A stretch of 43,037 nucleotides of DNA from Accumulibacter sp. (GCA_017302455.1 JAFLDO010000040.1:1-43037), one strand, 5' to 3'. Shown: positions 15,899 to 22,949, counted from the stretch's first letter. Made by a program: numbers and translations. Notes: generated by a model not told the origin, from the letters alone.

Positions 15899-16273
15899 TT
15901 AGTTTGCCGGTGCGGCCGCTTCGCCCGTACCCGCAGCATCACCGGCGGGCTGCGCCGTCCCTGCTTCGCGCTCCCTGGCCTCTTCCATCAGATCGGCGAG
16001 GCTCTCCTTCTGCTGCAGCGCAAAGTCCTTGCCGATGCTGCAGGCCTTCGAAACGGCCAGGACGATCTCCTTGCGGTAGCGGTGCAGCAGGTAGCCGGCG
16101 GCGACGCCGCCCGCCACGCCGACCACCAGCACCGTCAGCGGATTGAGCAGCAGCGAGCGGCCGACGACCCCGCCAGCGGCAAGGCCGCCGCTTGTCGCTG
16201 CGCCCTGCGCAACCGGTTTGCTCATCATGTGCCCGAGAGCTCCCATCGTTCCTTCGTTCATCATCATGTTCAT
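15899..16273 (-). CDS. Small single-helix membrane protein
   Basis: 124 residues; the ATG at 16273 follows AGGGAG. A Met-rich start (MNMMMNEGTMGALGHMM) leads to one Gly/Ala-rich helix (LTVLVVGVAGGVAAGYLLH), then a charged helix and an Ala/Pro/Glu-rich tail. The Met/His-rich N-terminus could bind copper(I), but that is inference. No family is recognised. It lies between the Cys-rich 60-residue protein (17 nt away) and the HMA-like gene in the same operon. Confidence 0.68.
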   Translation of the reverse strand: MNMMMNEGTMGALGHMMSKPVAQGAATSGGLAAGGVVGRSLLLNPLTVLVVGVAGGVAAGYLLHRYRKEIVLAVSKACSIGKDFALQQKESLADLMEEAREREAGTAQPAGDAAGTGEAAAPAN

Positions 16274-16290
16274 GATTCTCCCTTTCTTCC

Positions 16291-16473
16291 TCAGACTTTC
16301 CGGTCGTCATTGCACGCCGATCTGGCCGGCATTTCATTGATCTCGTGCAGCATCTGGTAGATCCCGCGGCACGCTTCGCAGCAGAACCGCAGGTTCCGCT
16401 CTGGCGTGCGCAGGACGAATGGTTTGGCGCCGCAGTCGAGTCCGCACAGGTCACAGCTCTGGTTGTCGCTCAT
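16291..16473 (-). CDS. 60-residue Cys-rich metal-binding protein
   Basis: The sequence CDLCGLDCG ... RFCCEACRGIYQMLHEI matches the metal-binding module found at the N-terminus of CcoI/FixI-type heavy-metal ATPases, here as a free-standing protein. Six cysteines (C7, C10, C14, C31, C32, C35) can hold a metal. The start overlaps the stop of the TlpA-like gene (ATGA at 16473-16470), so it is translated with it. The copper ATPase three genes downstream lacks this module, so the small protein may act in trans as its donor or chaperone. That pairing is inference. Confidence 0.78.
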   Translation of the reverse strand: MSDNQSCDLCGLDCGAKPFVLRTPERNLRFCCEACRGIYQMLHEINEMPARSACNDDRKV

Positions 16474-16973
16474 TTCAACAGGTCCACGGTCAGGCGCTCA
16501 AAGGTGGCTTCATCGGCTTCGCCGAGCACTTTGCCACGGATCCTGCCGTCGGCGCCGACAAAGTAGGTCGTCGGCAGCGCGACGACGCCGTATTGTCGCG
16601 AAATCGCGGCCTTCTCGTCGAGCAGGGCGGGGTAGGTGACGCCGATCTTGCTGATGAAGGCGGCCACGTCCTGCCGGTTCTGGCCGGCGTTGACCGCGAT
16701 GACCATCAGTCCCTGATCCTTGTGACGCTGCCAGACACGTTCGATGGCCTTCATTTCGCCTTCGCAGAAACGGCACCAGTCGGCCCAGAAGCGAATGACG
16801 ACCGGTTGGCCGCGCAGGTCGTCGGGGAACCTGAAAGGGACGGCGCCGAGGCTGCTGGCCGCGAAAGCGGGAGCGATGTCGCCGGTGTTCAGCCGGTTGG
16901 TGTTGCCTTCATCGCAAGCCGTCAAGGCCAGGGCCGCAAGGAAGCTCAGCAAGGCGAGCGGTTTCCGGAGCAT
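16470..16973 (-). CDS. TlpA/ResA-like thioredoxin-fold lipoprotein
   Basis: 167 residues. A lipoprotein signal ends LALTAC, putting the lipidated Cys at residue 20. The thioredoxin fold has the active site FWADWCRFCEGEM (C67, C70), and VALPTTYFVGADG carries the cis-proline. Family members reduce disulfides in the periplasm, for example in apocytochromes or copper-site proteins such as the CuA partner. Position in a copper/ABC operon fits keeping metal-binding cysteines reduced. It begins 1 nt after the stop of the membrane protein gene and overlaps the next gene by 4 nt. Confidence 0.9.
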   Translation of the reverse strand: MLRKPLALLSFLAALALTACDEGNTNRLNTGDIAPAFAASSLGAVPFRFPDDLRGQPVVIRFWADWCRFCEGEMKAIERVWQRHKDQGLMVIAVNAGQNRQDVAAFISKIGVTYPALLDEKAAISRQYGVVALPTTYFVGADGRIRGKVLGEADEATFERLTVDLLK

Positions 16974-16974
16974 G

Positions 16975-17976
16975 CTAGCCCTCGAGCAGAATCAGGCGCG
17001 ACTTCAGGATCATCAGCGAAGCGACGGCGGCGACGAGAACGAACATCGCCGCGGCAACCGTCGCCAATCTCCTGCCGACGGCCGGGACGACGCTCTCCAG
17101 GCTGGGAACACGGGCGAAGGGCTGCACGGCACCCACGCCGAGTCCGGCCGCCGTGGCAAGAAACAGTGGCAGGTACAGCCAGTAACCCTGATAGCTGTAT
17201 TCGGGCTTGAGAAGGCAGAACGGGCAATGGTGGTGCGGATGTTCATAGACGTAGAGCGAGACGAACGAGAGGACGCCGGCGATCGTCACGACGAAGGCGG
17301 CGCCGGACAGCAGCGCGACCAGCCAGGCCGCGCGTTGCCGCAGGCGGTAGAGGACCCCGGCGCCGGCGGCCAGCGTCAGCGTGAGGTAGAAAACGATCAT
17401 CGTCGGCAGAGGCGGCGAGGCGGCGGCATCGGCGGTGAGGCCTGGCGCTTCTTCGGAAAACAGGCTGCCACAACAGGAGGTGATGACATCGGCTTTGAGC
17501 CCGAGGAAGTAGCGCAACTGAAGCATGGCGGCAGCAACCAGGAAGGGCAGCAGGATCAGCAAAAGGAGGTATTTGACGCGTACCAGCGGGTAATCATGGG
17601 CGAGAGTGTCGACGTGGTTGATCACCAGCCAGCTCGAAGCGAGAAAGAAAACGACGATCTGCGCGATCAGCGCCGGGAAACCGAAGGCATTGACCTTGAG
17701 CGTGCCGACCGCGCACATGGCGCCGACGAACAGCGATGACATTCGGTCGGCGTTGAAGACGAAGAGCAGCAGGGCAACGAGTTGGGTCGCGAAGATGAAG
17801 GACAGCAGCGTCGACAGCAGGTAGGTACGGCGTTCGAGCAGCAACTGGCGTTCGCTGCCGCTGTGGATATCCCAGTGGCGGATGATGTCGATGGCCAGCG
17901 GCGCCGCGGCGAGCAGCAATCCGACGCAGACCAGCGAGGCCAGGAGTAGCGCAATGATCGCCGGCTGGAAAATCAT
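16975..17976 (-). CDS. Polytopic membrane protein with Cys/His motifs, unknown family
   Basis: 333 residues with about eight or nine membrane helices. Two likely metal- or thiol-active stretches stand out: DVITSCCGSLF (C168, C169) in a loop and YEHPHHHCPFCLLKPEY (H246, H248-H250, C251, C254). The latter combines a His cluster with CxxC at a helix end. I do not recognise the family. The gene overlaps the ABC ATPase stop by 4 nt (ATGA) and is followed at once by the TlpA-like lipoprotein. A redox or metal-handling partner of TlpA and the ABC proteins is the simplest reading, by inference only. Confidence 0.8.
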   Translation of the reverse strand: MIFQPAIIALLLASLVCVGLLLAAAPLAIDIIRHWDIHSGSERQLLLERRTYLLSTLLSFIFATQLVALLLFVFNADRMSSLFVGAMCAVGTLKVNAFGFPALIAQIVVFFLASSWLVINHVDTLAHDYPLVRVKYLLLLILLPFLVAAAMLQLRYFLGLKADVITSCCGSLFSEEAPGLTADAAASPPLPTMIVFYLTLTLAAGAGVLYRLRQRAAWLVALLSGAAFVVTIAGVLSFVSLYVYEHPHHHCPFCLLKPEYSYQGYWLYLPLFLATAAGLGVGAVQPFARVPSLESVVPAVGRRLATVAAAMFVLVAAVASLMILKSRLILLEG

Positions 17977-18671
17977 GCACAGCCTTCGGCAATCGGCACG
18001 GGCGTGACGATGCGGCCGTCGCGCATGTCGATCACCTGATGAACGATCGTCGCATCGACGACCAGCGGATCGTGGCTGGTCAGGATCACCGTCTTGCCGA
18101 CGGCGTGCAGATTCTCGAGGATAGCCATGAATTCCATGGCCAGCCCGGTGTCGAGGTTGGCGGTCGGTTCATCCGCGATGATGATCTGCGGGTCGTTGAT
18201 CAGCGCCCGCGCGATCGCCACGCGTTGCTGCTCGCCACCCGACAAGTGCTCGATCGCGGCCGCCCGCCGATGCGCCAGACGCAGATCGCCGAGCAGGGAC
18301 TCGGCCCGCTCGTGCAATGCGCGCCAGTTGCCGCCGAGCGGGTAGGCGGGGAGCATGACGTTCTCCAGTGCCGACAGGCCCTTGATCAGGTTGAACTGCT
18401 GGAAGATGAAACCGAAGGTCTGGCGGCGGATGTGGGTCAGGAAACGCTCGGGCAGCCCCGAGATGTCCCTTTCGCCGAGGCGAACGCGGCCGCTGGTCGG
18501 CCGTGAGAGGCAGCCGATGATCGACAGCAGCGTTGTCTTGCCCGAGCCGCTCGGCCCGCGAAACGCGGTAACGCGCTGCGTCGGCAGATGCAGGTCGATG
18601 CCGTTCAGGGCATGGAACTCGTTTTCCCTGCCGGTGTTGAAAGCCTTGTGGATGCCTTTCAGCTCGATCAT
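17973..18671 (-). CDS. ABC transporter ATP-binding protein, LolD/MacB type
   Basis: 232 residues with Walker A GPSGSGKTT (~40-48), Q-loop FIFQQFNLI, signature LSGGEQQRVAIARAL, Walker B IIADEPTANLD and switch His in LTSHD. The closest type is the ATPase that pairs with FtsX-like permeases, which move lipoproteins or perform mechanical work on the envelope rather than importing solutes. The partner permease is the next gene upstream, 7 nt away. The stop overlaps the start of the Cys/His membrane protein. Confidence 0.92.
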   Translation of the reverse strand: MIELKGIHKAFNTGRENEFHALNGIDLHLPTQRVTAFRGPSGSGKTTLLSIIGCLSRPTSGRVRLGERDISGLPERFLTHIRRQTFGFIFQQFNLIKGLSALENVMLPAYPLGGNWRALHERAESLLGDLRLAHRRAAAIEHLSGGEQQRVAIARALINDPQIIIADEPTANLDTGLAMEFMAILENLHAVGKTVILTSHDPLVVDATIVHQVIDMRDGRIVTPVPIAEGCA

Positions 18672-18678
18672 GTCTCGC

Positions 18679-19815
18679 TCAGCCGCGCATCACGGCATCG
18701 GGGTCGGCAATCGCTGCCCGCCAGATCGGCACCAGCGTCGCCGCCGCGTAAGGGAAGACCGTGAAGAAGAACAGCGTGGCGACCTGGAAGCCATCGATCA
18801 CGGGGCTCAACTCGAAGCGCGGGTAGAGCACCGCCCAGCCCTTGAGGACCGGTGCGAAAAGCGACGAAGAAAAGCGGAAAACGTGCAGGTAGGCAGCGAG
18901 GTAGCCGATCAGGAAAGCCGCCAGCGAGACGAGCGCACCTTCCCAGAACTTCATCTTGAGGACATCGCCGGTTTCCCAGCCGATCGCCTTGAGAATGCCG
19001 ATTTCGCGCTTTTCGTCGGCAGACAGGCCGGAAGCCTTCTCCCAGGCGAAGATGGCGAAGGCCAGGATGGCCAGCGAGGCGAGGGCCAGGACGATGCCCT
19101 CACGCCAGTTGAAGATCGATTCGTAGGTGCGCAGGATTTCTTCGCGCAGGATCGGCCGCGAGTCGGGGAACTGCTGCGACAGCTTGGCGGCGACATTGCG
19201 CACCTCGAGCGGGTTGGCCACCGACAGCGCGATGTCGGTGAAGTAGCCGGGAGCAATCGCGAAAAAGGACCGGAAGTCGGCTTCGCTGATCAGCACTAGG
19301 TCTGCACTGACCAGTTCCGAGTCGTGGGGCAGGATGCGCGCGATCGTGAAGCTGAAGAGCTTACCCGAATACGAGCGGAAGGAAATGAGGTTGCCGACAG
19401 CAAGCCCGCGTGCCCTGGCCATGCCGGCGCCGACGAGCAGCGTGCCGGCCGCGATGTCCTGGTTGCCAGGGACCATGAAGGTGTAGTTGGCCTTGACCAC
19501 CGGGTCATAGTAATAGCCCCAGAGGCGGCCTTCCTTATGCTGTACACCGCGGATGCGTCCGATGCGTTCGAGATAGCCGGGTGGAATCAGGTCGTGGCGA
19601 CCGGCCACCATCCGCTGCAGGATCACTTCCGGCGCACCGACCAGCACTTCGGCGGCGGCCTGGCGCAGCGCGTGGGTGAACAGCATCACCGAAGCGAGCA
19701 GAAAAACGATCAGCGTATAGACCAGCAGCAGACCGAGGTTCTTCGCCTTGCGCCGCGCCAGCGAAGACAGCGTGAAGTCAATCAGGTACTTCTGTTTCTC
19801 GATCCAGGCGTTCAT
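18679..19815 (-). CDS. ABC transporter permease, FtsX/MacB type
   Basis: 378 residues. One N-terminal helix (LGLLLVYTLIVFLLASVMLF), a large periplasmic domain (~50-245), then three helices near the C-terminus (WREGIVLALASLAILAFAIF, ALVSLAAFLIGYLAAYLHVF, ATLFFFTVFPYAAATLVPIW). EKREIGILKAIGWETGDVLKMK is the FtsX coupling-helix signature. Such permeases with their ATPase handle lipoproteins or envelope assembly; the cargo here is unknown. ABC pairs like this occur near nosL-type genes, so a role in periplasmic cuproenzyme maturation is possible. The start overlaps the end of the 112-residue gene by 38 nt. Confidence 0.88.
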   Translation of the reverse strand: MNAWIEKQKYLIDFTLSSLARRKAKNLGLLLVYTLIVFLLASVMLFTHALRQAAAEVLVGAPEVILQRMVAGRHDLIPPGYLERIGRIRGVQHKEGRLWGYYYDPVVKANYTFMVPGNQDIAAGTLLVGAGMARARGLAVGNLISFRSYSGKLFSFTIARILPHDSELVSADLVLISEADFRSFFAIAPGYFTDIALSVANPLEVRNVAAKLSQQFPDSRPILREEILRTYESIFNWREGIVLALASLAILAFAIFAWEKASGLSADEKREIGILKAIGWETGDVLKMKFWEGALVSLAAFLIGYLAAYLHVFRFSSSLFAPVLKGWAVLYPRFELSPVIDGFQVATLFFFTVFPYAAATLVPIWRAAIADPDAVMRG

Positions 19816-20116
19816 GGCTGGCAGTCAGACGGGTCGGCGGCAAGACCAGCGAACCCGTTGGGAAGTGTTCGAGGCCGAGCGGGTGATCCTGGAACGCCGA
19901 ATGCAGGTCGGCCTGCGACAGATGGCGAGTGTAGCGGGCTTCGGTGAACAGGCAAAGATCGGTGAGCTGCAGCTGCTCAACCAGATCGCGCATTTGCGCC
20001 ATGCCGCCGGCGCGCTGCTGACGAAGCCAGGCGGCGTCAGCGAAGGTAGCGGCGACCAAACTCGCGGCACAGGCGAGGGTGACCAGGGCGAGATGGCTGA
20101 GGCGAGCAACGGGCAT
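19778..20116 (-). CDS. Small membrane-anchored protein of unknown function
   Basis: 112 residues from the ATG at 20116. An N-terminal anchor or signal (HLALVTLACAASLVAATFA) precedes a hydrophilic domain with LCLFTEARYTRHLSQADLHS and EHFPTGSLVLPP. No family is recognised. The last ~13 codons overlap the start of the FtsX-type permease. The protein pattern (hydrophobic anchor, no long low-complexity run) and operon position support a real gene. A subunit of the ABC system is plausible. Confidence 0.6.
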   Translation of the reverse strand: MPVARLSHLALVTLACAASLVAATFADAAWLRQQRAGGMAQMRDLVEQLQLTDLCLFTEARYTRHLSQADLHSAFQDHPLGLEHFPTGSLVLPPTRLTASHERLDRETEVPD

Positions 20117-20148
20117 GGCTTCAGGCGAAAACTCGCCGCGGCATGGCT

Positions 20149-20331
20149 TCAAACCCGATTCGCAGCCCGCATCAAGGCGCCGCGCAGGGCGATCGTCAGG
20201 CTGCTGCCGATGCCAACCCGCTGCGCCAACGCCGGCAGGATGATCAGGGAAGCAAGAGCGAACCCGGCACCGAGCAGCAGTGAGGTCAGTTCCCCGTCTT
20301 CTTCGCTCCAGTCTTGCTGGCTGTCTTGCAT
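20149..20331 (-). CDS. Small single-helix membrane protein, first gene of the copper/ABC operon
   Basis: 60 residues from the ATG at 20331, which has a strong GGGGGAGG ribosome site. An acidic N-terminus (QDSQQDWSEEDGE) is followed by one hydrophobic segment (LLLGAGFALASLIILPALAQ) and a short basic tail. No family is recognised. It is the first gene downstream of site C and its -10 box and is followed within 32 nt by the 112-residue gene. Confidence 0.65.
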   Translation of the reverse strand: MQDSQQDWSEEDGELTSLLLGAGFALASLIILPALAQRVGIGSSLTIALRGALMRAANRV

Positions 20332-20385
20332 GATGGCCTCCCCCGGCACGGTTGACGTTTACGCGTCTTCGAATGGTATGGCCGA

Positions 20386-20391
20386 ATCTTA
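20386..20391 (-). promoter_or_regulatory. -10-like box for the copper/ABC operon
   Basis: Reads TAAGAT on the minus strand. Its centre is 34.5 nt from the centre of site C. The predicted transcript start near 20379 leaves a ~48-nt leader before the ATG at 20331. Confidence 0.4.
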
Positions 20392-20414
20392 GTGTGCTTC
20401 TCCACTTCATTGAA

Positions 20415-20431
20415 TGCGGCAAATTGTCGCA
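20415..20431 (-). promoter_or_regulatory. Shared 17-bp operator-like palindrome, site C
   Basis: Minus-strand reading TGCGACAATTTGCCGCA, the most symmetric copy: 14 of the 16 non-central bases pair in the palindrome. It is 84 nt ahead of the first gene of the minus-strand operon. Confidence 0.65.
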
Positions 20432-20542
20432 GCAACTCCCTGATCAACCCTCATGTCATGTTCCGCTCATCACCCGCGCGCTGCTCCTGTCCTCGTAGAC
20501 GCCACCAGACAGGGCCCAGCATGGCTGATGCGCTCCCGCCAC

Positions 20543-20559
20543 TGAGACAATTTGCCACA
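20543..20559 (+). promoter_or_regulatory. Shared 17-bp operator-like palindrome, site D
   Basis: Plus-strand reading TGAGACAATTTGCCACA. It is 77 nt ahead of the porin start and in the same orientation relative to its gene as B and C. Confidence 0.6.
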
Positions 20560-20582
20560 TTGTTCGCCTCCGAAAGGGCGCC

Positions 20583-20588
20583 TAGACT
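20583..20588 (+). promoter_or_regulatory. -10-like box for the porin gene
   Basis: TAGACT, centred 34.5 nt downstream of the centre of site D. A transcript start near 20595 would give a ~40-nt leader that contains the AGGGGGAG ribosome site. Confidence 0.4.
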
Positions 20589-20635
20589 TCCAGCCCTGTG
20601 AAAGTGATGCGGTTGAATTGCAAAGGGGGAGAACA

Positions 20636-22123
20636 ATGAGGAAGGCACGTGAGTTTGTTGTGGCCGCGTCATTCGTGCTGGCCTGCGGCGCATCGGCGGT
20701 GCAGGCGGCCGACTGGATCATGCAGCAGGGAACGGAACCGGCAGACACCGGCGCGTACCGGTTCTTCGGCGCTGGCTGGCTGACTTACGCCAACAACTAC
20801 GGCTGCGACGCGTTCTCCGGCCTGCGCGCGCCCAACGGCACGCCTAACGGCTCACCGTCCGGCGGTCCGGCGCTGAACAACGGCGAGTACCATAACGCCT
20901 GCGTCGTGCCGCCGGAGTTCGGCGACACCCGCGAAACGAACCTCGACAATCTGACGGCCGGCATCCGCGGCAACCTGATTCCCGGACGCATCAACTACTT
21001 TTTCGCGGCCAACGCTGGACAGAACTTCTTCAACTACCTGCCGTTCCAGACCAGCCGCCATGTGGTCGCTTCGGTGCAGGACGCGAGTCTCACTTTCAGC
21101 TACATCCCCGGTGCGCGCGTACGCGTCGGCCTGTTCAAGAAGCCGGGCCCGGAGGAAATCCAGCGCGCCGCGCCACCGGAGTTCATCTTCGTCAGCGCGT
21201 CGCTGGCCCAATGGCAGCAGGAGATCTTTGTCCGCAGTAACGCCTACTTCCGTACCGGGCTGCCTATCCCGGGACAGGGCTATCTCGGTGGTGTCGCATC
21301 CTACGGATACGATGCCGACCTGGGACGCGACTGGGGGGTGCAGGCTTTCGATTCGTTCAAGCTGGACCGCTGGACGCTGAGTTATGCGCTGATGTGGGGT
21401 TGGGGCAATGGCATCCATCTGCGGGAGAATCTGAATCCGCACAAGGATGTCAACGCCGAGTTGGTTGCTGAGTACGACCTGCCAGGCGGCCAAGGGCCGA
21501 ACAAGCACGGCATCAAGGCTTACGGATACTACCAGCAGGGTCAGCGCCAGTTCGAGATCAACGCCGCGGGTACCGAGAGTGAGGCCTTCGACCGGATCCG
21601 CTACGGTGTGGGCGTACGGGCACTGGGCGAACTGTTCGGCGAGGGCAATGGACGGCACCGGGTCGGCTTCGACGCCATGTACGGTCAAGGCATGATCTTC
21701 ACCACGCCCTCGGGCAACGTGGTGGACGGCAACTTTGGCGACGGCAATCTGAGCATCGCCGCCGAGCGTGGCAACAAGGCGCGGGGTTACACCATCGACT
21801 ACGGCTACTATCTCGGCGACAAGTGGCGGTTCGATCTGCGCTGGGGCCTCAATCAGACGCTCTACTCGACGGCGGGCGTCTGGCAGCCGGCGGATGAGCG
21901 CCGAGTCGAGGAGTGGACGCTCGGCGTTACTCACTTCTTCATGCCGAACCTGCAACTGAGCGCCAATTATCAGTTTCGAGACTTCCAGGCACCTACTGCC
22001 GTCCAGCCGGTCGCCAACACGCCGGCAGCGATCAACAATGCGTCCGTGGCAACCCGCAACCAGGACATCGTCACCGGATCTGTCGGCGACCGCTTTGCCG
22101 TCCGCCTCGTCTATACGTTTTGA
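20636..22123 (+). CDS. Outer-membrane beta-barrel porin
   Basis: 495 residues; the ATG at 20636 follows AGGGGGAG. A signal peptide (VVAASFVLACGASAVQA) is cleaved before ADWIM. The rest is rich in alternating aromatic and polar residues typical of beta strands (GRINYFFAANAGQNFFNYLP, KWRFDLRWGLNQTLYS, NLQLSANYQFRDFQ). It ends RFAVRLVYTF with the C-terminal Phe of outer-membrane barrels. It is not a TonB receptor because it has no plug. It is divergent from the copper/ABC operon and shares its operator type, so a solute used under the same condition may pass through it. A terminator-like hairpin follows. Confidence 0.85.
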   Translation: MRKAREFVVAASFVLACGASAVQAADWIMQQGTEPADTGAYRFFGAGWLTYANNYGCDAFSGLRAPNGTPNGSPSGGPALNNGEYHNACVVPPEFGDTRETNLDNLTAGIRGNLIPGRINYFFAANAGQNFFNYLPFQTSRHVVASVQDASLTFSYIPGARVRVGLFKKPGPEEIQRAAPPEFIFVSASLAQWQQEIFVRSNAYFRTGLPIPGQGYLGGVASYGYDADLGRDWGVQAFDSFKLDRWTLSYALMWGWGNGIHLRENLNPHKDVNAELVAEYDLPGGQGPNKHGIKAYGYYQQGQRQFEINAAGTESEAFDRIRYGVGVRALGELFGEGNGRHRVGFDAMYGQGMIFTTPSGNVVDGNFGDGNLSIAAERGNKARGYTIDYGYYLGDKWRFDLRWGLNQTLYSTAGVWQPADERRVEEWTLGVTHFFMPNLQLSANYQFRDFQAPTAVQPVANTPAAINNASVATRNQDIVTGSVGDRFAVRLVYTF

Positions 22124-22197
22124 CCCCGCCACCGGGATCGCCAGTGGGGCAATTGCCGTCCAACACGTCCGCTTGCGCCGGCCTGACGTTACGAGGT

Positions 22198-22203
22198 TAT
22201 TAT
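22198..22203 (+). promoter_or_regulatory. Possible -10 box for nikR
   Basis: TATTAT in a locally AT-rich patch (ACGAGGTTATTATCG). A weak TTGCGC lies 19 nt upstream. If used, transcription would start about at the hairpin 22212-22233, making that hairpin part of the nikR leader. Confidence 0.3.
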
Positions 22204-22211
22204 CGTGATGC

Positions 22212-22233
22212 CGCCGCGGGTGTGCGGCGTTTT
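22212..22233 (+). terminator. Rho-independent terminator after the porin gene, or nikR leader hairpin
   Basis: CGCCGC and GCGGCG with a GGGTGT loop, followed by TTTT. It lies 88 nt after the porin stop and ends only 16 nt before the nikR start codon. Confidence 0.6.
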
Positions 22234-22248
22234 CTGGGGGAAAGCGGC

Positions 22249-22713
22249 ATGGAGCGCTTCACGATTTCACTGGACGACTCTCTGGCAAGACAGTTCGATG
22301 ACTTGATTGCCGCGCGCGGCTACCGCAACCGCTCGGAGGCAGTGCGCGATCTGATCCGTGGCGCGATCGAGAGCGACCGCCAGCGCGACCCGCCGGCGGG
22401 CCATTGTGTTGCCAATCTCTGCTACGTCTTTAACCATCACGAACGCGAACTCGCTGAACGTCTTACAGGTTTGCAGCACGATCATCACGACCTGACGGTG
22501 GCGCTCCTGCACAGCCACCTTGACCACGAGAACTGCCTGGAATCGGTCATTCTGAAAGGCTTGACCGCGGACGTCCGCAAATTTGCCGATACCTTGATGG
22601 CGGAAAGCGGCGTTCGTCACGGGAAGCTGAACGTGATCGCTCTGGAGGCCGACCACCACCACGCCCACGACGAGGATGGCGAAGCCCACATTCACTACCG
22701 TCCGGCCCGCTGA
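22249..22713 (+). CDS. nikR: Nickel-responsive regulator NikR
   Basis: 154 residues. The N-terminal ribbon-helix-helix domain reads RFTISLDDSLARQFDDLI ... GYRNRSEAVRDLIR. The C-terminal ACT-like domain has the square-planar nickel ligands in the same spacing as E. coli NikR: H77 in QHDHHDL, then H88, H90 and C96 in LHSHLDHENCLE. NikR is a tetrameric repressor that binds DNA when nickel is present. A His-rich tail (EADHHHAHDEDGEAHIHY) extends ~20 residues beyond the E. coli protein and may add metal-binding sites. It lies just upstream of the TonB receptor and ABC operon, its likely target, so that locus probably imports nickel. Confidence 0.93.
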   Translation: MERFTISLDDSLARQFDDLIAARGYRNRSEAVRDLIRGAIESDRQRDPPAGHCVANLCYVFNHHERELAERLTGLQHDHHDLTVALLHSHLDHENCLESVILKGLTADVRKFADTLMAESGVRHGKLNVIALEADHHHAHDEDGEAHIHYRPAR

Positions 22714-22875
22714 TTAGCTCCTGCCACAAGTCATAGCGCCACTTGGCGAGCCAATCCGGAACACTACCAACGAAAAGGATTGATCTGGAATGGGTTGTCG
22801 TATGAAAATAAGTATTTGGTTCACACTTCGTCCAGCGGCTTGCCATCATCTGCAGGGGAAGTAGCCGTTGTTTGG

Positions 22876-22895
22876 AGCCGGCTCCGCCGGCTTTT
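22876..22895 (+). terminator. Rho-independent terminator after nikR
   Basis: AGCCGGC and GCCGGCT with a TCC loop, a perfect 7-bp stem followed by TTTT. It separates nikR from the nickel uptake operon and lies just before the inverted repeat and start of the receptor gene. Confidence 0.65.
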
Positions 22896-22907
22896 CTGTC
22901 CAGCCAT

Positions 22908-22934
22908 GTAAGACAAATCTGATAATTTGCTTAC
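22908..22934 (+). promoter_or_regulatory. Inverted repeat ahead of the nickel-type TonB receptor, candidate NikR operator
   Basis: GTAAG and CTTAC arms 17 nt apart, with further internal symmetry (ACAAAT / AATTTG). E. coli NikR binds GTATGA-N16-TCATAC; this is similar in arm type and span but one base shorter and with different arms. It ends 15 nt before the receptor ATG, where bound repressor would block transcription. A lone GTATGA lies at about 22800 with no good second arm. Confidence 0.45.
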
Positions 22935-22949
22935 TATTGGAGCGTCCAA

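Larger units (their letters stand above)
20332..20635. other. Divergent promoter region between the copper/ABC operon and the porin gene
   Basis: Holds sites C and D facing outwards, each with its own -10-like box. The ~110 nt between the two sites shows no gene or clear repeat. Confidence 0.6.

Noticed and set aside
22714-22949. Cobalamin or NiCo riboswitch before the TonB receptor
   Set aside because: I looked for conserved cores of either type and did not see them; the terminator and inverted repeat account for the visible structure.
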